Below, in pieces: positions 9,868 to 17,356 of a stretch of 64,000 nucleotides of DNA. The notes under the pieces were generated by a model. The model saw only the letters and a program-made list of their open reading frames with translations, ran no database searches and had not been told where the DNA came from. A program made the position numbers and the translations under genes. The stretch comes from Vibrio tritonius (GTDB lineage Bacteria; Pseudomonadota; Gammaproteobacteria; Enterobacterales; Vibrionaceae), in assembly GCF_001547935.1 (NCBI RefSeq), contig NZ_AP014635.1:2356001-2420000 (forward strand), read 5' to 3'. Positions within the stretch are counted from its first letter, which is position 1; each line of letters starts with the position of its first letter.

Positions 9868-11235
9868 ATGCTATCGATATTTGATATTTTCAAAGTAGGT
9901 GTAGGTCCATCGAGTTCACATACTAACGGGCCAATGGTCGCTGCCGCTGATTTTGCACAACAGCTTACAGGCTACACCAACGTACATCGCATACAAATTG
10001 AACTGTTTGGCTCACTTGCCTTAACCGGTAAAGGTCACCAAACTGACCGAGCAGTCATTGTAGGTTTAAATGGATTTCAGCCGGACACGATTGACAAAGA
10101 AACCGCGGAGCAAGCGTGGCAGCATGGGGTAAAGGCCGGGTATTTATCTATTCCAGCTCTGGGCGATATTCCTTTTAGCTATGATAAGGATTTACTGTTC
10201 CATACTCATTCCCTTCCCCATCATGAAAACGGAATGCGTTTTTCAGCATTTAACGAAAAAGACAAATTAATTCATCACTATACTGCCTATTCGATTGGTG
10301 GAGGCTTTGTTGCTTCTGAACAAGAGTTACTTAATCCAATACCACGCCTAAGCACCAATTTCCCCTATTCGTTTACCAGTGCCAACCAATTGCTCAGTTT
10401 GGCGGAAAAACATGGCTTAAGCATCTGCGGATTGGTACTCGCCAATGAACAGGCTACCCGGACGACACAAGAAATAGACACCCAAGTCGATCATCTATGG
10501 CAAGTAATGCGCAATTGCATGCAAAAAGGCTATGAACAAGAAGGCATTTTGGCGGGAGGACTGAATGTGATTCGACGTGCGCCTGCGCTACTAAAAAAAT
10601 TGGAATCGAATATCACTCTAGAAAAAGATCCTATGGCGATTCTGGATTGGGTCAATTTATTCGCGTTTGCCGTAAGTGAGGAAAACGCAGCCGGTGGACA
10701 AGTGGTCACTTCCCCCACTAATGGTGCAGCAGGCGTAATACCTGCGGTATTAATGTACTTCAACCAATTTGTTCGACCGCTCGATACCAAACAAGTACGT
10801 GATTTTTTTGCCGTTGCTGGAGCCATCGGAATTCTATACAAAACGAATGCATCGATTTCCGGTGCAGAAGTGGGGTGCCAAGGGGAAATTGGAGTGTCAT
10901 CATCGATGGCAGCGGCGGGTCTTACGTCGCTGTGGGGCGGAAGTAATGAACAGATCTGCATGGCTGCCGAGATAGCCATGGAGCACTCGCTTGGCATGAC
11001 TTGTGATCCCATCGGAGGCTTAGTACAAGTCCCCTGTATTGAACGCAATGCGATGGGAGCGATGAAAGCCATTAATGCATCACGCATGGCAATAAAACGC
11101 ACAAGTAAGAGTCTAATTTCTCTCGATAAAGTTATCGATACTATGTACCAAACAGGCAAAGATATGAACGCAAAATACCGAGAAACCGCATTAGGGGGAC
11201 TTGCCTTAGTGCACCTCGCTCCACCATGCGAATAG
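9868..11235 (+). CDS. sdaA: L-serine ammonia-lyase (L-serine dehydratase), iron-sulfur type
   Basis: Converts L-serine to pyruvate and ammonia using a [4Fe-4S] cluster. Single-chain type with an N-terminal domain (MLSIFDIFKVGVGPSSSHT) and a catalytic alpha domain. The cluster ligands are probably Cys337 (GCQGEIG), Cys379 (TCDPIGG) and Cys390 (VPCIERNA), all in the conserved context. I chose ATG 9868, which has GGAG eight bases upstream; an in-frame GTG at 9859 would overlap that site. Length of 455 aa matches E. coli SdaA (454). The SdaA/SdaB distinction cannot be made safely from sequence alone. Confidence 0.93.
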   Translation: MLSIFDIFKVGVGPSSSHTNGPMVAAADFAQQLTGYTNVHRIQIELFGSLALTGKGHQTDRAVIVGLNGFQPDTIDKETAEQAWQHGVKAGYLSIPALGDIPFSYDKDLLFHTHSLPHHENGMRFSAFNEKDKLIHHYTAYSIGGGFVASEQELLNPIPRLSTNFPYSFTSANQLLSLAEKHGLSICGLVLANEQATRTTQEIDTQVDHLWQVMRNCMQKGYEQEGILAGGLNVIRRAPALLKKLESNITLEKDPMAILDWVNLFAFAVSEENAAGGQVVTSPTNGAAGVIPAVLMYFNQFVRPLDTKQVRDFFAVAGAIGILYKTNASISGAEVGCQGEIGVSSSMAAAGLTSLWGGSNEQICMAAEIAMEHSLGMTCDPIGGLVQVPCIERNAMGAMKAINASRMAIKRTSKSLISLDKVIDTMYQTGKDMNAKYRETALGGLALVHLAPPCE

Positions 11236-11380
11236 CAATGTGTCATGTTGAAATAGTGAGCCGCTCAGCGGACGCTAGCGTCTTAAGTGTCAGTATATGG
11301 TCATCATTTTTCGAACTGCTTGAATTGCCAAGCGAAGCACGTCAATATGAAACCAGATTAGCAACAGAGGTAAAGGATTA

Positions 11381-12922
11381 ATGAGAAATCCAACCCCACG
11401 TCTTACGCTACGTGTGATAGAGAAAAGTGATTATCCTCAATTGGCAGAACTCATGGATCTCGTCTTTCCCGACGTAGGTGGCGCATGGCCAAGAATGACC
11501 ATAATGGATTTAATCCATCAATTTCCTGATGGACAAGTTTGTATCGAAGACAACGGGCAAATCGTCGGAGCTGCACTGACAATTAAAGTAGATTATAACC
11601 GGATGTCTCTTCCCCACGTTTACACAGACATCGTCGATGAACACAATGTTATCCAGCATAAACGTAATGGCGACGCTCTGTATGGTTTGGATGTTTTTGT
11701 TCACCCTGATTATCGAGGTCTTCGCTTAGGACGTCGCCTTTACGAAGCTCGCAAAGAAATTTGTCGTAGTAATAATTTAAAAGCCATTCTCTCTGGCGGT
11801 CGAATACCCCGCTACAAAGACCACGCAGACGAGATGACCGTGTTGGAATACATAGAAAAGGTGAAGCGTAAAGAACTCTACGATCACATTCTCTCCTTCC
11901 AACTCTCCAATGATTTTGATGTTAAACGTGTCATGCGACACTACCTCCCTGAAGATGAAAGCTCCCATGGTTATGCCACTCTATTAGAATGGGATAATGT
12001 CTTTTATGAAGAAGATATTCATTCTATTCATGATGTTGAAAAATCCCTCATTCGTATCGGCATCGTACAATGGCAGATGCGAGCGGTCGTCGGTGTTCAA
12101 GATCTCATGGAACAGGCCGAATTCTTCGTCACTTCGCTCTCAAACTACAAAGCAGATTTTGCCCTATTCCCTGAGTTTTTTAATGCGCCATTAATGGGCT
12201 TAAAGCACGGCCAAAGTTCGGTTGAGGCAATTCGTTTTCTCGCCTCATTCAGTGAACAGATCAAACTTCGTTTTGCTGAACTCGCCGTTTCCTACAACAT
12301 CAATATCATCGCGGGAAGTATGCCAGTTGAAGAAAACGGGCAGCTCTATAACGTTTCTTACCTTCTGCATAGAGATGGCACCATTGATGAACAGAAAAAG
12401 ATACATATTACGCCACACGAACAGCGTGATTGGGTAATTGATGGCGGTAATCATATTCAAACCTTTGAGACCGACGCTGGTCGTGTTGGAATATTGATCT
12501 GTTATGACAGTGAATTCCCTGAATTGGGACGTATGCTCGCCGAACAGGATGTACAAATTATCTTTGTTCCTTTCTGGACCGATACCAAAAATGGCTACCA
12601 ACGAGTCCGTTTGTGTTCACAAGCACGTGCGATTGAAAATGAATGTTATGTCGCGATTGGCGGAAGCGTCGGCAATTTACCTCGTGTCGATAACGTAGAC
12701 ATTCAATATGCGCAATCAGCGGTATTTTCTCCATCAGACATTTATTTTCCACACGATGCCATGATTACTGAGGCAAGTCCCAATACTGAGATGATCATCT
12801 TCGCCGATGTAGATTTAGATAAACTCAAACAATTAAATACTGAAGGCTCTGTAACCAATATAAGACATCGTCGATTGGATCTGTACGGTAACTTCACACA
12901 ACCGCAAATTGCTCCAAAATAA
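11381..12922 (+). CDS. Fusion of a GNAT acetyltransferase domain and a carbon-nitrogen hydrolase (nitrilase superfamily)
   Basis: Two domains in one chain. Residues about 1-165 form a GNAT N-acetyltransferase with the acetyl-CoA loop region DVFVHPDYRGLRLGRRLY. Residues about 220-500 form a nitrilase-type amidohydrolase with the catalytic triad Glu (ALFPEFFNAPL, near 265), Lys (DEQKKIHITPHE, near 340) and Cys (ILICYDSEFPEL, near 373). The fusion is a recognised architecture in bacteria, but its substrate is not known to me. Possible roles are amide hydrolysis coupled to acetylation of the released amine, or amide formation. A terminator follows at 12983. No operon partner is evident. Confidence 0.9.
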   Translation: MRNPTPRLTLRVIEKSDYPQLAELMDLVFPDVGGAWPRMTIMDLIHQFPDGQVCIEDNGQIVGAALTIKVDYNRMSLPHVYTDIVDEHNVIQHKRNGDALYGLDVFVHPDYRGLRLGRRLYEARKEICRSNNLKAILSGGRIPRYKDHADEMTVLEYIEKVKRKELYDHILSFQLSNDFDVKRVMRHYLPEDESSHGYATLLEWDNVFYEEDIHSIHDVEKSLIRIGIVQWQMRAVVGVQDLMEQAEFFVTSLSNYKADFALFPEFFNAPLMGLKHGQSSVEAIRFLASFSEQIKLRFAELAVSYNINIIAGSMPVEENGQLYNVSYLLHRDGTIDEQKKIHITPHEQRDWVIDGGNHIQTFETDAGRVGILICYDSEFPELGRMLAEQDVQIIFVPFWTDTKNGYQRVRLCSQARAIENECYVAIGGSVGNLPRVDNVDIQYAQSAVFSPSDIYFPHDAMITEASPNTEMIIFADVDLDKLKQLNTEGSVTNIRHRRLDLYGNFTQPQIAPK

Positions 12923-12982
12923 TCATCTAGAGTCACTCTGTGATTGTTTCGAGCGATGAGCCTTGAGTTCTAACATTGTAAC

Positions 12983-13004
12983 GCCCCGTTTTATCGGGGC
13001 TTTT
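12983..13004 (+). terminator. Rho-independent terminator after the GNAT-nitrilase gene
   Basis: Stem GCCCCG/CGGGGC followed by TTTTC. The remaining gap to 13316 holds only the repeat element at 13203-13276. Confidence 0.75.
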
Positions 13005-13202
13005 CCCCACTTCAACACCACGTCAATTAACCGTTTATAGGCTCATGCCCCTTATTGTTTGACCATCATCGACATTACGCATAAACATTCATAACAAGTA
13101 AAACTCCGCAATACCTCGAAAGAGTCAACTATTTCAAAGCGCTAGTAAGCTCTTGTATTGGTGTTTATTCATTAGATGCTTATTTAATCTGACTATACTT
13201 AT

Positions 13203-13276
13203 ACTCAAACAACCTCAAGATGCTGTTTCCGCGAGAATGTATTCGCCCGCAGGAGCTTGAGGTCATTGGGGTATAT
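13203..13276. repeat. Dispersed repeat family 1, complete inverted-repeat element
   Basis: Left arm ACTCAAACAACCTCAAGATGC and right arm CTTGAGGTCATTGGGGTATA are imperfect inverted repeats around a 30-bp core containing GCGAGAATGTATTCGC. The core and one arm recur inverted at 50128-50165. The element sits 40 nt before the next gene. Confidence 0.75.
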
Positions 13277-13316
13277 TTTGTAATGATTTACTTTATCTCG
13301 AAGAAGGAGCTTTGCG

Positions 13317-13805
13317 ATGGTTCACTCTCAATGTAGTCGCTGGTTATTGGTCGGTGCAGCAACCCTATTTTCAACGGTCTCATTTGCTCAAGAAGATACC
13401 GTACTCACAGTAACGGGCATTCCAAACACACAACAATTTAGTCTTGAGCAGTTAATTCAAAATGCAGATGAAGAGATTGTCACGGCGACACCTTGGACTG
13501 ATGGACAAACCAAATTTAAAGGCATCTCAGCCCAGAAGTTGCTGGAATTGACCGGCAGCATGAAAAGCAACCTAAAAGTGACGGCTCTTAACAACTATTG
13601 GGCCGTTATCCCATATTCGGATATCGAAAAGTACAACCCTGTATTTGCCGTAGAACGTAACGGACAAGAGATGAGCGTTCGTGACAAAGGGCCTATTTGG
13701 GTTATCTATCCATTGTCTAAATATAATCAAGTAAACAATGAATTACTGCATAGCCGTATGGTATGGCAAGTTAATCGAGTTGAATTGACCCAACAAACCA
13801 AATAG
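13317..13805 (+). CDS. Periplasmic protein with sulfite-oxidase-like molybdopterin-binding fold, no Mo-ligand cysteine
   Basis: 162 aa with a signal peptide (SRWLLVGAATLFSTVSFAQ) cleaved near residue 25. The mature part resembles the small Oxidored_molyb domain: VLTVTGIPNTQQFSLEQL at the start, KFKGISAQKLLELTG, and GPIWVIYPLSKY near 125. The only cysteine is in the signal peptide, so the Mo-coordinating Cys of true enzymes is missing and catalysis is unlikely. It lies 29 nt upstream of a GGDEF-EAL gene and probably shares its operon. I infer that it may act as a periplasmic ligand sensor for that membrane protein. Family assignment is from recall of the pattern, without a search. Confidence 0.75.
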   Translation: MVHSQCSRWLLVGAATLFSTVSFAQEDTVLTVTGIPNTQQFSLEQLIQNADEEIVTATPWTDGQTKFKGISAQKLLELTGSMKSNLKVTALNNYWAVIPYSDIEKYNPVFAVERNGQEMSVRDKGPIWVIYPLSKYNQVNNELLHSRMVWQVNRVELTQQTK

Positions 13806-13834
13806 CCCTTAGTCTATAGGTGGTATAACTGCGC

Positions 13835-15763
13835 ATGAATAAGAGTTTTTTTGGTTTCATAATGATGGTTTTTGCTCTTTTCATCTTCACCATTATGACA
13901 CTGTTTAAATTCAACAACGTCTACGACATGCTGACAAAAAACACTCAACTGTCGGCATGGTCGCTTGCGCAAATGGAAGTGGAAACACTGGAGCTAATGA
14001 ACCAGGTAGATCGCTATTTACTCGATAAAACCGTCTCTAAACGGCGGTTAAATCTCAAATTCGATATACTTTGGAATCGCTATGAAACATTTTTAACCAG
14101 TGACGAAATGAAGCAAGTGCGTAATAGCTATGACTCAAAATCCACCGTTGAAAGAGCATTTACCCTTTTAAAGGTTCATGAGCAAGATGTGATAACAGGT
14201 AATCGCGAAAAACTCGCCATCCTACAACAACAACTGCACGCTATTCTACCGGAAGTGCGTAATCTCATGATCGTTAATTTTACTGGAAGTCAGTCGATTG
14301 AACACCGGCGCATTATTGAAGAAACCAAGACGCAAATCTATATCTCGATGATCTTTATTTTGTTCATCTTGGCATACCTCTCTCGTCGTTATTACAATCA
14401 CAACAAATTGCAGCAGGAAATGGCTTGGCAAGACCCATTAACCAAGCTCAAAAACCGTAACTTCCTATTCTTTGCCATTGAAAAACAAAAACGAGCGGCC
14501 AAGCCAACTTCATTGGCACTATTTGATATCAATGGTTTCAAAGACCTTAATGACACCTTTAGCTATGACTATGGCGATAGAGTTCTGGTCTCTTTAAGCG
14601 CCTATTTACGCCAACAGTGTGCGCTATATGAAGGCGTTGATTGCGCCCGTGTTGGTGCCGACGAGTTTGCCATTCTCTCCACTAACCCACAACTCGATAT
14701 GGAGAGTTGCATTAGTAAGCTTGCAACAGAACTTTCTCTGCTACTCAAAGAGATGGATCCGTCCCATCGAGCAAGTTTATCGTTTGGTATAGCAACTTCA
14801 CATGAACTATCAGAAACCAACCGACAATACGTCAAGCGCACAGCCAATCTATTCAATAATGCCGATTTTGCACTCAATATTGCCAAGCGAAAGACAGAAA
14901 ACTCGATCATTCATTACAGCCAAGAAATCGAAAATGAACATCGTAAAAAACAACAATTAGCGACCGAACTGGAAGCACTGCTAACAAGCCCTGATCAAAC
15001 CCAACTGTACATGTGCTTTCAGCCTATTATCTCCGTTGTGAGTTCCAATAAATTGGGCTGTGAGGCTCTTATTCGTTGGAATAATCCCAACTATGGTTTT
15101 ATCAATCCTGAGTATCTAATTCGTATTGCGGAAGAGGCAGGGCTTGCCAAACGTTTGGGTTACTGGATCATGCTACAAGTAAAGCATGCACTAATGCACG
15201 ACTGGGCACCATTTAGCCATCGGGTTGAGGTGGCGATTAACTTGTCAGATTCCCTTTTCGATGAGGAGTTACCAGAGATGATGGCAGCCATTTTCTCTGG
15301 AGAGGCTGAAACCAATTTCCTTAACTCTATTGTATTGGAAATTACCGAAACCATGACGCTAGATGAGGTTGAACGCAGCAGTAATATCATCAAACGTTTA
15401 GAAGAAATTAACATACGCATGGCGCTAGATGACTTTGGTACAGGTTGGTCATCACTTTATAATTTAAACCACATGAAATTCAACAAGTTGAAGATTGATA
15501 AATCCTTCGTTGAAAATATTAGCCAGCATGATAACCAACATTTCTTTATTTCAGCGATCGTAACACTCTCCCATCAACTTGGGATCAAGGTGGTTGCTGA
15601 AGGCGTCGAGCAGAAAAATCAATTGGAGCGGTTAACGGAATTAGGGGTAGATGAATTTCAGGGCTACTATTTTTCAAAACCGGTTCGCAAAGAAGAATTT
15701 GCCGAATTTGGCCTGCGCTTTTTCGCTGAACAAGATGAAAAACGCAACAAATCACTTCACTAG
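13835..15763 (+). CDS. Membrane GGDEF-EAL protein, probably a c-di-GMP phosphodiesterase
   Basis: Residues 5-22 (TM1) and about 167-184 (TM2) flank a helical periplasmic domain. A GGDEF domain (about 195-360) has the degenerate signature GADEF at 273-277, so cyclase activity is doubtful. The EAL domain (about 375-625) has EAL intact at 410-412 with RW after it, plus EITETMT, LDDFGTGWSSL, KIDKSFVENI and VVAEGVE, the metal- and substrate-binding set of active phosphodiesterases. Together this suggests c-di-GMP hydrolysis, with the GGDEF domain possibly regulatory. Its partner upstream encodes a small periplasmic protein. Confidence 0.88.
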   Translation: MNKSFFGFIMMVFALFIFTIMTLFKFNNVYDMLTKNTQLSAWSLAQMEVETLELMNQVDRYLLDKTVSKRRLNLKFDILWNRYETFLTSDEMKQVRNSYDSKSTVERAFTLLKVHEQDVITGNREKLAILQQQLHAILPEVRNLMIVNFTGSQSIEHRRIIEETKTQIYISMIFILFILAYLSRRYYNHNKLQQEMAWQDPLTKLKNRNFLFFAIEKQKRAAKPTSLALFDINGFKDLNDTFSYDYGDRVLVSLSAYLRQQCALYEGVDCARVGADEFAILSTNPQLDMESCISKLATELSLLLKEMDPSHRASLSFGIATSHELSETNRQYVKRTANLFNNADFALNIAKRKTENSIIHYSQEIENEHRKKQQLATELEALLTSPDQTQLYMCFQPIISVVSSNKLGCEALIRWNNPNYGFINPEYLIRIAEEAGLAKRLGYWIMLQVKHALMHDWAPFSHRVEVAINLSDSLFDEELPEMMAAIFSGEAETNFLNSIVLEITETMTLDEVERSSNIIKRLEEINIRMALDDFGTGWSSLYNLNHMKFNKLKIDKSFVENISQHDNQHFFISAIVTLSHQLGIKVVAEGVEQKNQLERLTELGVDEFQGYYFSKPVRKEEFAEFGLRFFAEQDEKRNKSLH

Positions 15764-15784
15764 TTCTGATCATTAAGCTAATGC

Positions 15785-15862
15785 AGATAAGCAGGCTCCC
15801 TTTACCAGAGATAGAAAAGAGAGTCTGCGTAGGACATTTACCTAAATGACTGACATTTTAGA
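15785..15862. repeat. Dispersed repeat family 2, copy 1
   Basis: Contains GATAAGCAGGCTCCCTTTACC, then GAGTCTGCG and ACCTAAATGACTGACATTTT. The same blocks in the same order occur at 20815-20918. It lies between the convergent GGDEF-EAL and glutaredoxin genes. Confidence 0.65.
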
Positions 15863-15867
15863 ATCGC

Positions 15868-16524
15868 TTAATCGGCCATCATCACACTGACACCCGTCGC
15901 AACAGAACGACGACGTAGCCACGTCATCACCCGCTCAGGCCATTCAATTTCAGGTAAGCAAATCCAACCTCGTAACAGCGAGTAGATGACGGCTTCTTCG
16001 AGCAAACTTGTCACACCTTGAGCTGGGAACAAGAACGCCTCAACTGCGGCAATATGTTCTGAAACTTGCGCTGCTATTGCGTCTTTATCAGCAATTAAAC
16101 GCTCAAAATTAAGCTCTTCAGTCTCTTTGTTTTGTTGCCACTGTTGACGACTGTTAAGAGTTAAAAATTCCCCTAAGCCCAACTGATGCCAACGTGGGTA
16201 ACCCACTTTTTGCAGCAGAGGAAATGCTTGAGATTGCCAGTTTGCCACATCATCACTAACCGTTTGAGAGGCGACTTGTTGAATCTTTAGCTCCAGAAGA
16301 TAATGGATAATATCTAGGCTTTCACCCATAGCAGAACCATCATCTTTAACCAAAATCGGCACAGCTTTTTTACCAATCAGTTCCGTTGGCGTTGCCACAT
16401 CATCATAAGCCAATACCTTTTCTTCAACAGGAATATGCAAAAGGCCAGCAACATAACGAACACGCGCACAAAAAGGGCAATGCTCGTAAATATAAAGAGT
16501 TAGCATAGTAGTACCGTTTATCAT
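15868..16524 (-). CDS. grxB: Glutaredoxin 2 (Grx2-like, GST fold)
   Basis: Cytoplasmic thiol oxidoreductase with a thioredoxin-like N-terminal domain and an all-helical C-terminal domain, like E. coli Grx2. The active site is CPFC at residues 15-18 in LYIYEHCPFCARVR, followed by the cis-Pro region KKAVPILVKDDG and the glutathione-binding MGESLDI. Length fits the family (215). The start used has GGTGAT upstream; the alternative ATG at 16506 (MLTLYIYEH) gives the usual family N-terminus. It stands alone between two plus-strand genes. Confidence 0.88.
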   Translation of the reverse strand: MINGTTMLTLYIYEHCPFCARVRYVAGLLHIPVEEKVLAYDDVATPTELIGKKAVPILVKDDGSAMGESLDIIHYLLELKIQQVASQTVSDDVANWQSQAFPLLQKVGYPRWHQLGLGEFLTLNSRQQWQQNKETEELNFERLIADKDAIAAQVSEHIAAVEAFLFPAQGVTSLLEEAVIYSLLRGWICLPEIEWPERVMTWLRRRSVATGVSVMMAD

Positions 16525-16650
16525 TAAATATCACCGCATTATGCCATAACCGACATGGCATGACGTTTTTTCTTTGATTCTCTCTTGCTACTTGAATCAC
16601 ACAATATTAATGTGAAGATCAGCTCAATAATAAGGATATGGATTTCATTT

Positions 16651-17271
16651 ATGAACACGGCAATATTGGGTATGTTTATCCCTACTTTCTTTTTTGTATC
16701 GATCACTCCTGGGATGTGCATGACCTTGGCTTTAACGTTAGGCATGAGTATTGGCTATCGTCGCACATTGTGGATGATGGCGGGAGAAGTCATTGGTGTC
16801 GCTGTAGTTGCCATATCGGCGGTGGTTGGCATTGCGGCAGTCATGTTGCACTATCCTTGGCTATTTACCGTCTTTAAATGGATAGGGGCAAGCTATCTTG
16901 CTTACCTTGGTGTTCAAATGTGGTTATCGAAAGGCAAACTGGCCGTCAGTTTTGATGAGCAACAGCGTTTTGAAGGTAACGATCGTGATTTGATCGCGCA
17001 AGGTTTTATCACTGCGATCGCCAACCCAAAAGGCTGGGCATTTATGATTTCTCTACTGCCCCCTTTCATTGATAACTCAATCAGCTTGACTCCTCAGTTA
17101 GCGTTTTTGGTGAGTATTATTATGCTGTCTGAGTTTCTTTGCATGTCTCTTTATGCCACCGGTGGTAAAGGACTACGCAAAGCATTAGGCCAAGCAAAAA
17201 ATGTACGTTTACTCAATCGTATAGCAGGTTCATTGATGATAGGGGTCGGTATTTGGCTTTTCTGCAGTTAA
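16651..17271 (+). CDS. LysE/RhtB-family amino acid exporter
   Basis: Inner-membrane protein of 206 aa with about six membrane segments. The family signature FIPTFFFVSITPGMCMTLALTLGMSIG is at the N-terminus, and the NPKGWAF motif follows at the middle (near 130). Members export amino acids such as homoserine, threonine, lysine or leucine; the substrate is not readable here. I chose ATG 16651 (MNTAILGMF), the usual family start; an upstream in-frame start at 16585 would add a non-conserved extension. Confidence 0.88.
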   Translation: MNTAILGMFIPTFFFVSITPGMCMTLALTLGMSIGYRRTLWMMAGEVIGVAVVAISAVVGIAAVMLHYPWLFTVFKWIGASYLAYLGVQMWLSKGKLAVSFDEQQRFEGNDRDLIAQGFITAIANPKGWAFMISLLPPFIDNSISLTPQLAFLVSIIMLSEFLCMSLYATGGKGLRKALGQAKNVRLLNRIAGSLMIGVGIWLFCS

Positions 17272-17289
17272 GGTTTCCTTCTCCATCCG

Positions 17290-17320
17290 AAAAAAAAGCC
17301 CACATTACTGTGGGCGTTTT
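17290..17320. terminator. Terminator between the LysE-type gene and the GH3 gene
   Basis: Stem GCCCACA/TGTGGGC with an A-tract before and TTTT after; it can serve the convergent genes on either side. Confidence 0.75.
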
Positions 17321-17356
17321 GCTTTTCTCTTTTAACGACTTCTCTCAGAGATTCGC

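Noticed and set aside
10530-11246. 238-codon minus-strand frame opposite sdaA
   Set aside because: It lies entirely within a well-supported gene on the other strand; a shadow frame.
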